Positions 1-8,365 of a DNA stretch of 64,000 nt are shown piece by piece. The stretch spans positions 82,042 to 146,041 of the forward strand of contig JAIHAL010000002.1 of assembly GCA_020054675.1 (NCBI GenBank), in the 5' to 3' direction. A program made the translations under genes and the position numbers. Source of the stretch: Oscillospiraceae bacterium. Its GTDB lineage: Bacteria; Bacillota; Clostridia; Oscillospirales; Ruminococcaceae. Below the pieces are notes generated by a model, which was not told the DNA's origin, ran no database searches, and was given only the letters and a program-made list of their open reading frames with translations. How positions within the stretch are numbered: the stretch's first letter is position 1; every line of letters begins with the position of its first letter.

Positions 1-18
1 ATGATGAAAAAATAAAAT

Positions 19-65
19 AAATCCCTCCTTTTTGGCAATACTTGCTTTAAGGAGGGATTTTTTTT
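19..65 (+). promoter_or_regulatory. Hairpin with T tract that contains the ribosome binding site of the next gene
   Basis: A perfect 12-bp stem (19-30 with 49-60, loop 31-48) is followed by a T tract. Its 3' arm holds AAGGAGGG, an ideal Shine-Dalgarno site 9 nt before the ATG at 66. It can be the terminator of an upstream gene outside the window, a structure hiding the ribosome binding site of the PBP gene, or both. The short sequence before it (1-18) cannot be assigned. Confidence 0.75.
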
Positions 66-1655
66 ATGTGGAAAAGGCTTGGCGCGCTGGCTGCATTGTT
101 TGGCATAGCGTTTTCGGCGATGTATATGCGGATTTATTTGCTTACCGGAGAAGAAGATTACAAGCTTGCCGGAAATGCCCAAAGCAGTTTTATTTTAAAT
201 GTTTCAAATACCTATGGCAACATTTACGATTGCAGAATGAGGCTTTTAAATAACAATACATGGAAGATACTTGCGGTTTTAAATCCTACCGCCGAAAATG
301 TGACTAATATTTTGCCTTTTGTAAAAAATCCGGATGCTTTTTATGCCGGCCTTAAAAAAGGAGTGCCTTTTGTTTGCGAGGTTACTTCGGAGGAAATCCC
401 CAATGAAAATATTTTAACATTTAAAGTTCCGATAAGGACTTCCGAAAGCCAACTTGCACCCCATATAATAGGCTATACGAGCGATGGAAAAGGAGTAGCC
501 GGGATAGAAAAGGCTTTTAATGACTTTTTAAGGAGCCATCAAAGCAAAATTTCCGTTAAATATGAAATTGACGGACTTGGAAATACCCTTAACGGGCTTA
601 ATGCCTCAATAAATATGGATGAGGAAATGAAAGCCGGAGTTGTAACAACGATTGATGCCGAAATACAGAAAATTTGCGAAAAAGCTGCTCAAAAAATGAA
701 AAAGGGCGCCATTGTGGTAATGGACCCTTCAAACGGACAGCTTAGGGCAATCGTAAGCGTTCCGGCATTTTCTCCGCTTAATGTTTCAAAGAGCCTTGAC
801 GACCCTGATTCTCCGCTTATAAACCGCGCGTTGATGCCGTATAATGTCGGTTCTGTTTTTAAGCTTGTAACTGCGGCGGCCGCATTGGAACAAGGGATTT
901 CTCCCGATTTGACTTATGAATGCACAGGAAAAATTGATGTTTTCGGACAGATTTTCAAATGCCATAAAGCGAGCGGACACGGCGTATTGGATATGCAAGG
1001 GGCAATAGTAAATTCCTGCAATACTTATTTTATAAATTTGAGTGAGAAACTTTCGTCCGAAAATTTTATAGCAAAAGCTTCGTCCTTTGGTTTTGGAAGA
1101 AGCACCGTTCTTGCCAATGGAATTGTTTCAGAAAAAGGAACGCTTCAAAGCGTAGAGGATTTAAAAAATCCCGCTGAAAAGGCAAATATGTCTTTTGGGC
1201 AGGGAGTTCTTACTGCAACGCCGGTTCAAATTGCCGCAATGACAAGCGCAATTGTGAACAACGGCAAGCTTCCAAAGCCGCAGCTCATAATAGGAACTAC
1301 CGAAGATAAGCAAAAAGTCAGTTTTTATGAGAACCAAACTGCTTTCAGCGAGGCGACAACTCCTCTTATAGCCTTGAAATTGAGGGAATTTATGGCGGCA
1401 ACGGTCAACGAAAATGCGGAATCACTCGGAAGACCGAAAAACACAACTGCCGGAGGAAAAACTTCAACCGCCCAAACGGGAAGATATGATGAAAACGGGA
1501 ATGAAATCCTTGAAGCGTGGTTTACAGGGTATTTTCCGATTGACAAGCCTAAGTACGTTGTAACAGTGCTCGTTGAGGGCGGCAAATCCGGAAATACCGA
1601 TGCTGCGCCTATTTTTAAGGAAATAGCAGAAAATATTACGAATTTGTACGGCTAA
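66..1655 (+). CDS. Class B penicillin-binding protein (peptidoglycan D,D-transpeptidase)
   Basis: Membrane-anchored transpeptidase that cross-links peptidoglycan. A single N-terminal hydrophobic segment (about residues 5-26) is followed by a dimerisation-like region and a transpeptidase domain from about residue 190. The active-site motifs are visible: SVFK with nucleophile Ser263, SCN at 317-319, and a third motif KTST at 465-468 where most of the family has KTGT. At 529 residues it is at the short end for the FtsI/SpoVD/PbpA group, and no PASTA domains are seen. The ATG has a strong ribosome binding site embedded in a hairpin. Its stop codon overlaps the stop of convergent nrdG. Exact paralogue assignment (PbpA-like versus SpoVD-like) is not possible here. 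Confidence 0.9.
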   Translation: MWKRLGALAALFGIAFSAMYMRIYLLTGEEDYKLAGNAQSSFILNVSNTYGNIYDCRMRLLNNNTWKILAVLNPTAENVTNILPFVKNPDAFYAGLKKGVPFVCEVTSEEIPNENILTFKVPIRTSESQLAPHIIGYTSDGKGVAGIEKAFNDFLRSHQSKISVKYEIDGLGNTLNGLNASINMDEEMKAGVVTTIDAEIQKICEKAAQKMKKGAIVVMDPSNGQLRAIVSVPAFSPLNVSKSLDDPDSPLINRALMPYNVGSVFKLVTAAAALEQGISPDLTYECTGKIDVFGQIFKCHKASGHGVLDMQGAIVNSCNTYFINLSEKLSSENFIAKASSFGFGRSTVLANGIVSEKGTLQSVEDLKNPAEKANMSFGQGVLTATPVQIAAMTSAIVNNGKLPKPQLIIGTTEDKQKVSFYENQTAFSEATTPLIALKLREFMAATVNENAESLGRPKNTTAGGKTSTAQTGRYDENGNEILEAWFTGYFPIDKPKYVVTVLVEGGKSGNTDAAPIFKEIAENITNLYG

Positions 1656-2155
1656 AATTCCGTTTCAACCGCCCTGCCTTCTTTAAGGCTTTTTTTGCAA
1701 TCCAAAATCCTCTGATTTGAGCTGCCTTTAAACTTCAATTCGTAGCTTTTTTTGTCAATTTCAAATTCCCCATCTATAAGAAAATCCGTTACTGAAAGCA
1801 GTTCCTTGTAAAAATTTTTTTCATTTGCATTTTGGATTAAATATTCAAAAGTATAGCCTGTATAGGTTATTATATTATAACCTTTTTCGGAAAGCCTTTT
1901 GCCGAGGTCGTATAGTGCCTCTGCCTGTTCAAATGGTTCGCCGCCGCTGAAAGTTACTCCGTCAAGCAATGGGTTTGAAAGTATTTTTTGCAGCAATTCT
2001 TCTGTGGAGCTTTCATATCCGCCGTTGAAATCATGTGTTTGCGGATTGTGGCAGCCTTTGCACCTGCGCGTACAACCCTGTACAAATATTGTAAAACGAA
2101 TTCCCGGACCGTCGACAATGGAGTCGTTTGCGACTCCCGCAAGCCTGATTTTCAT
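1652..2155 (-). CDS. nrdG: Anaerobic ribonucleotide reductase activating protein (radical SAM)
   Basis: Radical SAM enzyme that uses a [4Fe-4S] cluster and S-adenosylmethionine to install the glycyl radical on NrdD. The cluster motif CxxxCxxC is at Cys28, Cys32 and Cys35 (CTRRCKGC), followed by a glycine-rich SAM-binding segment (FSGGEPFEQ). I chose the ATG at 2155, which has a GGGAG site 8 nt upstream and gives 167 residues. A longer frame starting at 2194 would put the arm of the intercistronic hairpin into coding sequence. It lies downstream of nrdD on the same transcript. Its stop codon overlaps that of the convergent PBP gene. Confidence 0.95.
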   Translation of the reverse strand: MKIRLAGVANDSIVDGPGIRFTIFVQGCTRRCKGCHNPQTHDFNGGYESSTEELLQKILSNPLLDGVTFSGGEPFEQAEALYDLGKRLSEKGYNIITYTGYTFEYLIQNANEKNFYKELLSVTDFLIDGEFEIDKKSYELKFKGSSNQRILDCKKSLKEGRAVETEF

Positions 2156-2179
2156 TGCATCAACTCCCGATTTTAAAAG

Positions 2180-2205
2180 TTTAGGGCGCTTCAAAGCGCC
2201 CTAAA
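2180..2205 (-). promoter_or_regulatory. Intercistronic hairpin between nrdD and nrdG
   Basis: TTTAGGGCGCTT pairs perfectly with AAGCGCCCTAAA around a tiny loop. It sits between the nrdD stop and the nrdG ribosome binding site, and only a weak T tract (CTTTTAAAATC) follows. It could act as a partial terminator or as an mRNA-stability element that lowers nrdG relative to nrdD. Confidence 0.7.
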
Positions 2206-2210
2206 TATTT

Positions 2211-4499
2211 TTAAATGCTGTGCTTTACTCTGTCGCGTTCTTCTGCGCGTTTTGCATTGTTAAAACGGTCAAGCGTTCCAACTAGGTAGCCTGTGATTCT
2301 TCTTATGCGTTCAAATTCAACACCGCCGGAACCTTCTTTTCTTCCGCATTTTGGGCATGTGTCGCCGATTATTCCTGTGTATCCGCATACCGGGTCGCGG
2401 TCAACGGGGTGATTTATCGAGCCGTAGCCAATTCCGGATTCTTTCATATAGCGTACGATTTTTTCAAATGCCGGAAGATTGTTGAGCGGGTCGCCGTCAA
2501 GCTCAATGTAGCTTATATGTCCTGCATTTGTAAGCGCGTGGTATGGAGCTTCAATTTTTATTTTTTCATAAGCGCTGATAGGGAAGTATACCGGCACATG
2601 GAAAGAGTTTGTGTAGTATTCCCTGTCTGTCACACCTTCTATTATGCCGTATTTTTTCTTGTCAATTCTGACAAATCTTCCCGATAGTCCTTCCGCCGGA
2701 GTCGCAAGCAGGGTGAAATTAAGTCCTCTGCGCTTTGTTTCCTCATCCATGCGTTTTCTCATAGCAGATACGATTTCAAGGCCCAAATCCCTTGCTTCCT
2801 GCGTTTCGCCGTGATGGGAGCCTATAAGCGCCTTTAAGCATTCGGCAAGCCCTATAAAGCCCATGGAGAGCGTTCCGTGTTTCAAAACTTCGCCTATTTC
2901 ATCATCTGGGCCAAGCTTGTCCGAATCAATCCATACACCCTGTCCCATAAGGAACGGGAAATTGCGGACTTTTTTCTGGCATTGAATTTTAAATCTTGCA
3001 AGGAGCTGCTCAATGACTAAATCCATAAGCTCGTCGAGCTTGTCAAAGAAAAGTCCTATGTTGTGGTCGGATTCAATTGCAAGCCGCGGAAGGTTTATCG
3101 AGGTAAAGCTTAAATTTCCCCTGCCGGTTACAATTTGCCTTGACGGGTCATAAGCGTTGCCGATAACTCTTGTGCGGCATCCCATGTAGGCAATTTCGGT
3201 GTTGTAATCGCCCTCCTTGTAGTATTGGAGGTTGAAAGGCGCATCTATAAATGAAAAATTCGGATAAAGCCTTTTTGCGGAAACTTTGCATGCAAGCTTG
3301 AAGAGGTCGTAATTCGGGTCTTCCGGATTGTAGTTTATGCCCTCTTTGACCTTGAATATCTGTATCGGGAAAATAGGTGTTTCGCCGTTGCCAAGGCCCG
3401 CTTCGTTTGCAAGCAGGACGTTTTTGATTACCATTCTTCCCTCAGGCGAAGTGTCCGTGCCGTAGTTTATGGAGCTGAAAGGAACCTGTGCACCGGCTCT
3501 GCTGTGCATGGTGTTGAGGTTGTGTATAAGCGCCTCCATTGCCTGATAGGTAGCCTTGTCGGTAGCTTCTGTTGCTTTGTTTATAATCTTTTCAATTTCT
3601 TTTTCGTTAAGTTCCGGGAGCTTTTCACGCAAAGTTTTTCTTGTGAATTCAATTCCTTTTTCGTCAAGGATATGCCCGTTTTCTTTCAAATAAGCCCTTA
3701 ATGTATCCTTTATTTCAGAAACCTTTGCATTTTCATCAAGTATATCTATAATTCTTGCAATTTCCCCAACAAAACTTTTTGCAACGCCAAGCGCAAGGCC
3801 GTAGTCAAAGTTTGGTATGCTTTGGCCGCCGTGCTGGTCGTTTTGGTTTGATTGTATTGCTATGCATGCAAGAGCGCTGTAGCTTTGTATGCTGTTTGGT
3901 TCCCTTAAAAATCCATGTCCTGTAAAAAATCCGTTTTCAAAGAGCTTTGCAATATCAATTTGGCAGCAAGTGGTTGTAAGGGTAAAAAAATCCAAATCAT
4001 GAATGTGGATGTCACCGTTTTTGTGTGCTGCGGCATGCTTGGGGTCCAGCACATACATTTCATAGAACTGCTTTGCGCCTTCTGAACCGTATTTGAGCAT
4101 TGTGCCCATGGCGGTATCGCCGTCTATGTTTGCGTTATCGCGCTTTATATCGCTTTCTTTTGCCGATGTAAATGTGAGGTCCTCATATATTTTCATCAGC
4201 TTTGTGTTCATTTCACGCATGCGTGTTCTTTCGGAGCGATATAGAATATAAGCTTTTGCAGTTTTTGCGTGTCCTTCCTCAATAAGAACCTTTTCTACAA
4301 TATCCTGAACCTGTTCCACGGTAGGAACTTCATCTTTGTATTGCTTTTCAATCATTTGGCATACTTTTTGCGCCAGATTAAAGGCCTCATTATAGTCGCT
4401 TCCGCCAACGGACTGCGCCGCTTTAAAGATTGCGTTTGCGATTTTTTCAATATTGAAAGGCATTGTCCTTCCGTCTCTTTTTTTGATTTGAGTTACCAT
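2211..4499 (-). CDS. nrdD: Anaerobic ribonucleoside-triphosphate reductase
   Basis: Oxygen-sensitive class III ribonucleotide reductase making dNTPs from NTPs. An N-terminal ATP-cone (about residues 3-95) is followed by the large catalytic barrel. The C-terminal glycyl-radical motif RITGY places the radical on Gly737, in a loop usually written RVCGY. The C-terminal zinc site shows Cys705, Cys715 and Cys718 (CGYTG...CPKCG); the fourth cysteine of the enterobacterial enzyme is not evident. The length (762) is normal. The start has an AGGGGG ribosome binding site. It is followed by nrdG and preceded by a sigma-A promoter carrying two NrdR boxes, so it is probably repressed by NrdR when dNTPs are plentiful. 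Confidence 0.97.
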   Translation of the reverse strand: MVTQIKKRDGRTMPFNIEKIANAIFKAAQSVGGSDYNEAFNLAQKVCQMIEKQYKDEVPTVEQVQDIVEKVLIEEGHAKTAKAYILYRSERTRMREMNTKLMKIYEDLTFTSAKESDIKRDNANIDGDTAMGTMLKYGSEGAKQFYEMYVLDPKHAAAHKNGDIHIHDLDFFTLTTTCCQIDIAKLFENGFFTGHGFLREPNSIQSYSALACIAIQSNQNDQHGGQSIPNFDYGLALGVAKSFVGEIARIIDILDENAKVSEIKDTLRAYLKENGHILDEKGIEFTRKTLREKLPELNEKEIEKIINKATEATDKATYQAMEALIHNLNTMHSRAGAQVPFSSINYGTDTSPEGRMVIKNVLLANEAGLGNGETPIFPIQIFKVKEGINYNPEDPNYDLFKLACKVSAKRLYPNFSFIDAPFNLQYYKEGDYNTEIAYMGCRTRVIGNAYDPSRQIVTGRGNLSFTSINLPRLAIESDHNIGLFFDKLDELMDLVIEQLLARFKIQCQKKVRNFPFLMGQGVWIDSDKLGPDDEIGEVLKHGTLSMGFIGLAECLKALIGSHHGETQEARDLGLEIVSAMRKRMDEETKRRGLNFTLLATPAEGLSGRFVRIDKKKYGIIEGVTDREYYTNSFHVPVYFPISAYEKIKIEAPYHALTNAGHISYIELDGDPLNNLPAFEKIVRYMKESGIGYGSINHPVDRDPVCGYTGIIGDTCPKCGRKEGSGGVEFERIRRITGYLVGTLDRFNNAKRAEERDRVKHSI

Positions 4500-4522
4500 A
4501 ATTAAGCCCCCTAAAACTTAAA

Positions 4523-4570
4523 ACACTATATATTGTGGTTTTGATATTCAGCAAATCTATTATATAGTGT
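4523..4570 (-). promoter_or_regulatory. Paired NrdR boxes upstream of nrdD
   Basis: ACACTATATATTGTGG (4523-4538) matches the NrdR consensus acaCwAtATaTwGtgt almost perfectly. A second, weaker copy ATCTATTATATAGTGT (4555-4570) matches 12 of 16 positions. They are separated by exactly 16 bp, the spacing expected for NrdR box pairs, and the second copy overlaps the -10 box of the nrdD promoter. Confidence 0.85.
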
Positions 4571-4587
4571 TCAAGCGGATTTGTCAA
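4559..4587 (-). promoter_or_regulatory. Sigma-A promoter of nrdDG
   Basis: On the minus strand TTGACA (4587-4582) and TATAAT (4564-4559) are separated by 17 bp. Both hexamers match consensus exactly. Transcription would start near 4552, between the two NrdR boxes. Confidence 0.85.
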
Positions 4588-4650
4588 GTAATATCTTGTC
4601 AAAAAAACATACCTGTTTTTGTATAGCGTATACAAAGTTTTATTTGGCAA

Positions 4651-4683
4651 AAATAATTGCCGCCGGACGGTTGTTCCGGCGGC
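4651..4683 (-). terminator. Rho-independent terminator
   Basis: A GCCGCCGGA/TCCGGCGGC stem (4659-4683) is followed on the minus strand by AATTATTTTT. It ends the transcript of the SGNH hydrolase/DUF4358/membrane protein operon. Confidence 0.85.
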
Positions 4684-4694
4684 ATGGCAAGCAA

Positions 4695-5054
4695 TTATCT
4701 TTGGACCATTTTCCCATATGCGTTTGCTATAAGGATTGAGGCAAGAATTATATTAAAAGCTATGCACATAAGGGCGTATGTGGTTTTTGTGTATTTGGTT
4801 TTAAATTTTGCAGAAAACATTCCGATAAAAAGTCCTGAAACTATTACGGAGGCGACATTTATCATCGTATAAAGCATGAACCGGTCTGCCGGCACAAGCC
4901 TTGAAAGACCCTCGGAAAAAGCATAGCCAATTATGTTTGCCCCCGGAAGAATCAAGAGTGGCACAATTTTAATTGCATGTTCCTTGTTAGTCCTTAAAAA
5001 AATAATAATCATGCTTAAAAGTATCCCAAAAATAACAACGCATTCAGCAACCAT
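4695..5054 (-). CDS. Small integral membrane protein of unknown function
   Basis: 119 residues with about four predicted membrane segments (near residues 5-20, 30-45, 60-80 and 92-112) joined by short charged loops (RTNKEH; KFKTKYTK). I do not recognise a named family. A weak GGTGAT ribosome binding site lies just upstream of the ATG. It is the last gene of a three-gene run with a DUF4358 lipoprotein and a membrane-anchored SGNH hydrolase, 17 bp after the lipoprotein gene, so an envelope role is likely, but no reaction can be assigned. Confidence 0.7.
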   Translation of the reverse strand: MVAECVVIFGILLSMIIIFLRTNKEHAIKIVPLLILPGANIIGYAFSEGLSRLVPADRFMLYTMINVASVIVSGLFIGMFSAKFKTKYTKTTYALMCIAFNIILASILIANAYGKMVQR

Positions 5055-5071
5055 ATCATCACCGTTTTAAT

Positions 5072-5539
5072 TTATTTAAAAGCCTTTTGAAAAATTTCCT
5101 TTGCCTTGTCATTGTTGTCGGAAACAACAAAGAGTACATAATTTCCGTTTTCGGTTACAAGATTATCCTCAAGCTTTGAAAATTCTTTTGCATTGTAGCC
5201 GTCAAAAGCTTTTTTTTGGCTTTCTATGCGGTCTGTTATAGAATCCTCAACTGCTTTAACATCATCCTTGCTTTTGGCTTTAAAAACAGCTATTTCGTCT
5301 GCAAAAGCGCCAGAGGCCTCTATGTATATGCAAAAATCATCAAGCTTGTTGGTATCGGTATCATAATAATTTTCTATTTTTTCAGATGGAATTTGCGTCA
5401 TGGAATCCTTTCCGATTTCATGTATGATTTTGTCCGCAATATCCTTGGCAGATAAGTCTTGATTTGTGTTTTGGCTTTTGCACGAAGTGAGAAGTATTGC
5501 GAATATAGAAGTCAAGGCAAAAATAAATTTTTTATTCAT
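5072..5539 (-). CDS. DUF4358-type lipoprotein
   Basis: 155 residues with a lipoprotein signal (hydrophobic segment then LLTSC, Cys20 as the lipidation site). The mature part carries the pattern I associate with DUF4358: IENYYD, then an SGAFADEIAVFKAKSKDDVKAV-like stretch, an amphipathic helix (IESQKKAFDGY) and a final LFVVSDNNDKAKEIF strand-helix. Such proteins are common in Clostridia, often near SGNH hydrolases or O-acyltransferases, and their function is unknown. The ribosome binding site (AAAGGA) lies inside the end of the upstream SGNH hydrolase gene, suggesting translational coupling. Family assignment is from memory of the pattern. Confidence 0.75.
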   Translation of the reverse strand: MNKKFIFALTSIFAILLTSCKSQNTNQDLSAKDIADKIIHEIGKDSMTQIPSEKIENYYDTDTNKLDDFCIYIEASGAFADEIAVFKAKSKDDVKAVEDSITDRIESQKKAFDGYNAKEFSKLEDNLVTENGNYVLFVVSDNNDKAKEIFQKAFK

Positions 5540-5549
5540 AAAATCATAG

Positions 5550-6398
5550 TCAGTCCTTTGCAGTGTGAGTTAAAATATAATTTATAAATGTTTGATATGC
5601 GGCTTTGTTAAGGTGCATTCCGTCGCCGGCGGATTTGTCTGACGGAAGTTTCCCGTCATTGCCTTTAAGAGCGGTATTTATGTCAACAAAATAAATCTTT
5701 TTTTCATTTGCCATTTTTAAAAGTTCGGAATTATATGAATCTATTGCCGAATTAAGGATTGCGCCATCTGTATCTGTTTCCTTTTCGGCGGTTACCGGCG
5801 GAATGGAAAGCACATAAATTTTAGCGTCGGGAAGCTCCGCCTTGATTTTATCAATGAATTCGCTGTATTCTTTAATCATTTTTTCGTTTGTAAGCCAAGC
5901 AATCCCATTGCTTCCGAGCATAATATAAACATTTTTGGGGGAAAGTGTTTTAAGGGCATCAAGTATCGTGACATCGCCTGCGGTAGTGGTTATTGTGGCC
6001 GTATTGATTTTGTCGAGGTTCATGCCTTTTCCGGCGAGAACATTGTTTTCGTTGAGCTCCGGAGTAAGCTGGTATGCGGAAAGCCCTTGGCTTATGGAAT
6101 CCCCCACGAAGGCGCATTGGGTAAAATAGGAAACGTCAAGAGCCGCGCTTTCCGGAACAGGGTTGACAATTTCCGGCTCCGGCGGAGTGGTTTCGGAAGT
6201 TTGTGCGGTTTGGGAAGATTCAGTGGAACTGCTTGTTTGGCTTGGGACAGAAGTTCCCGAAACTTTTTTATTCGGAGAATTTGCATTGACCATATAGAGC
6301 GAAAAAGAGATAATTAAAGTCAATATGATTATTGTTAGTATATATGTAAACTTTATTCTTGATTTTTTTCTTTGCTGCTTATAGCCGTATTGCTGCAA
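5550..6398 (-). CDS. Membrane-anchored SGNH/GDSL hydrolase
   Basis: Predicted extracellular esterase or lipase-like hydrolase. A cytoplasmic basic stretch and one membrane segment (about residues 17-37) lead into a Ser/Thr/Pro-rich linker (about 45-80) and an SGNH domain. Block I is GDSISQG with nucleophile Ser101, block III GSNG, and block V DGMH with Asp259 and His262. A TTG start at 6398 is preferred because GAAAGGTGAT sits just upstream. A GTG at 6407 would lie inside that ribosome binding site. It heads the operon with the DUF4358 lipoprotein. The substrate is unknown; cell-wall or polysaccharide acetyl groups are typical for the fold. Confidence 0.82.
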   Translation of the reverse strand: MQQYGYKQQRKKSRIKFTYILTIIILTLIISFSLYMVNANSPNKKVSGTSVPSQTSSSTESSQTAQTSETTPPEPEIVNPVPESAALDVSYFTQCAFVGDSISQGLSAYQLTPELNENNVLAGKGMNLDKINTATITTTAGDVTILDALKTLSPKNVYIMLGSNGIAWLTNEKMIKEYSEFIDKIKAELPDAKIYVLSIPPVTAEKETDTDGAILNSAIDSYNSELLKMANEKKIYFVDINTALKGNDGKLPSDKSAGDGMHLNKAAYQTFINYILTHTAKD

Positions 6399-6429
6399 GA
6401 GAATCACCTTTCAATTCATCATTGTTTTA

Positions 6430-6458
6430 AGTATACTATAAATAAATTCTCTTTTCAA
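6430..6458 (-). promoter_or_regulatory. Promoter of the SGNH hydrolase operon
   Basis: On the minus strand TTGAAA (6458-6453), 17 bp and TATACT (6435-6430), about 30 nt upstream of the TTG start. Confidence 0.7.
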
Positions 6459-6499
6459 GAATAATTTTAATTTTATATTATTTTGTAATTTATTTGTTA

Positions 6500-6528
6500 T
6501 TGATAAGCCTAAAAATAAATGATAATAT
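6500..6528 (+). promoter_or_regulatory. Promoter of the OppA-like lipoprotein gene
   Basis: TTGATA, 17 bp, TAATAT in an AT-rich divergent intergenic region, about 50 nt upstream of the GTG start at 6578. Confidence 0.55.
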
Positions 6529-6577
6529 ATTTATTGAAAATAATTTATTCATTTATTTTTAGCGAATGGAGGCTGCC

Positions 6578-8203
6578 GTGTTTAGGTTTAAAAGGGTTAA
6601 AGCGGCATTTTGCGCCGTAGTTTTGGCATTTGTTTTGTTTGGTGCTTCATGTTCCGAAAAAGACGGTTCGGGATATTTGTTTAAAAGTTCTTTAATGGGG
6701 AATCCCAAAATTTTGGACCCGCAGATAGCCTCGGACGAATCTTCCCTTGTTGTCATAGGGAATATGTTTTGCGGGCTTTTAAGAGTTTCCGGAGATGGAA
6801 AGCTTGCCGAGGGGGTTGCATCTTCTTATACAGTTTCCGACGATGGGCTTAAATATGTTTTTAGCCTGAAAAACAATTTTTATTGGCATGGGCCGAATGA
6901 TTATAAGAAACAGGTTACGGCAGAGGATTTTGTTTTTGCGTTTAAAAGAATTTTTGACAAAAGTACAAAATCCCCCTATACATCAACTTTTTTGTGCATA
7001 AAAAACGCCTCAAAAATTATTTCCGGAGAAATGACGCCGGATTCTTTGGGGGTTAAGGCAAACGGCAATTTTGAGCTTGAATTTGAGCTTGATTATCCCA
7101 ATGCAAATTTTCTTTCGCTTTTGGCGACCTCTGCCGCAATGCCATGCAATGAGGAATTTTTTAAGAGTACAAAGGGAAAGTATGGCCTTGATGACGATTC
7201 CTGCATTTCAAACGGAGGATTTTATTTAAAGGAATGGCAGTACGACCCATATGGGGAAAATAATTATATAATAATGCGCAAAAACAGCTATTTTTCAGCT
7301 GTTTATCCGGTTTATCCGTCAGGGCTTAATTTTTTTATTGAAAAAAATGAAGAAAATATTGAAAGCGATTTTCTGGCCGGAAATACCGACTGCATAATTT
7401 CAGGAACAAATAAGAAATTATTAAAAAGTGATTGTATGGCAGACGAATATGAAACTGCGGCATCCGGATTTGTTTACAATTTAAAATCCGAAACCTTTTC
7501 AAATAAATCTTTGAGGGAGGCGCTTTCGCTTTGTGTTGACAGGAGCGCATATGCCGATGAGCTTTCGGGAAGTTCCGCAGCATACGGAATAATTCCATCG
7601 GGCGTGACCATGCTTAATAAAAGCTATCGCGAGCTTGTTTCGGAAAAAGATAAATCCGTCTTTAACCTTGAGCTGGCAAAGCAAAAATGGAACGAAGGGC
7701 TTTCAGCAATAGGGAAGATGACGATTTTAAATGTTAATATTCTTGTTCCGCAAAGCTTTGAAGACCCTGAAAGGCTGAAATATATAACCCAGCAGTGGCA
7801 GAACGGGCTTGGATTTTTCTGCGGCCTTGAAGTGGTTCCGGATGGGGAATACAGAAGCCGTATTTTAAGCGGAGATTATGAGATAGCCGTATTGGAAATC
7901 TCGGGCAGCTATAATAGTCCGGAAGCAATTTTAAATAATTTTAAAACTGCAAATGCTTCAAATATAATAGGATATTCAAATCCGGAGTTTGACAGGATTA
8001 TGGATGAATCAGGCAGGAGCAAAAGCCTTAACGAATGCGTAAAACTTTATTCGCAGGCGGAAAAGCTTGTTATTGACGATGCCGTTTACACTCCGCTTTT
8101 TTATGAAAAGGAGTATTTTATATACAGAAAAACAATTGAGGGGATAGGCTTCAATCCTTTTACAAAGCAAATTGATTTTTGCGGGGCAAAGAATTTTAAA
8201 TAA
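6578..8203 (+). CDS. Peptide ABC transporter substrate-binding lipoprotein (OppA/SBP_bac_5 family)
   Basis: Extracellular solute-binding protein for peptides. I chose the GTG at 6578 because GGAGG lies 5 nt upstream; an ATG at 6566 overlaps that site. This gives a clean lipoprotein signal (basic start, hydrophobic core, FGASC). Typical family features follow: NPKILDPQIASDESS near the start of the mature protein, YTVSDDGLKYVFSLKNNFYWHGP, and VTAEDFVFAFKRIFD. About 541 residues, normal for OppA. No permease or ATPase genes lie nearby, so it is an orphan binding protein that must borrow a transporter or serve in sensing. A terminator follows directly. Confidence 0.92.
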   Translation: MFRFKRVKAAFCAVVLAFVLFGASCSEKDGSGYLFKSSLMGNPKILDPQIASDESSLVVIGNMFCGLLRVSGDGKLAEGVASSYTVSDDGLKYVFSLKNNFYWHGPNDYKKQVTAEDFVFAFKRIFDKSTKSPYTSTFLCIKNASKIISGEMTPDSLGVKANGNFELEFELDYPNANFLSLLATSAAMPCNEEFFKSTKGKYGLDDDSCISNGGFYLKEWQYDPYGENNYIIMRKNSYFSAVYPVYPSGLNFFIEKNEENIESDFLAGNTDCIISGTNKKLLKSDCMADEYETAASGFVYNLKSETFSNKSLREALSLCVDRSAYADELSGSSAAYGIIPSGVTMLNKSYRELVSEKDKSVFNLELAKQKWNEGLSAIGKMTILNVNILVPQSFEDPERLKYITQQWQNGLGFFCGLEVVPDGEYRSRILSGDYEIAVLEISGSYNSPEAILNNFKTANASNIIGYSNPEFDRIMDESGRSKSLNECVKLYSQAEKLVIDDAVYTPLFYEKEYFIYRKTIEGIGFNPFTKQIDFCGAKNFK

Positions 8204-8227
8204 CAGTAAGTTTTGAGCTTGTGAAAT

Positions 8228-8273
8228 AAAAGCAAAAACGCCGATGCTTAAAAGCAAGGCGTTTTTGCTTTAT
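8228..8273 (+). terminator. Rho-independent terminator after the OppA-like gene
   Basis: AAAGCAAAAACGCC pairs with GGCGTTTTTGCTTT across a 15-nt loop. T-rich tracts on both sides make it potentially bidirectional. Confidence 0.85.
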
Positions 8274-8296
8274 TAAAGGCATTTTGCTTAAATTTC

Positions 8297-8326
8297 TTGA
8301 CACATATTAAAAATGTGATATATAAT
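8297..8326 (+). promoter_or_regulatory. Promoter of the YibE/F gene
   Basis: TTGACA, 18 bp, TATAAT, about 40 nt upstream of the ATG at 8366. Confidence 0.75.
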
Positions 8327-8365
8327 TATATATTATTTTGATTGTTTTTTTAAGGAGAAGTTAAA

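Noticed and set aside
2156-2194. Longer nrdG start at 2194
   Set aside because: These codons are the arm of the intercistronic hairpin. A good ribosome binding site points to the ATG at 2155.
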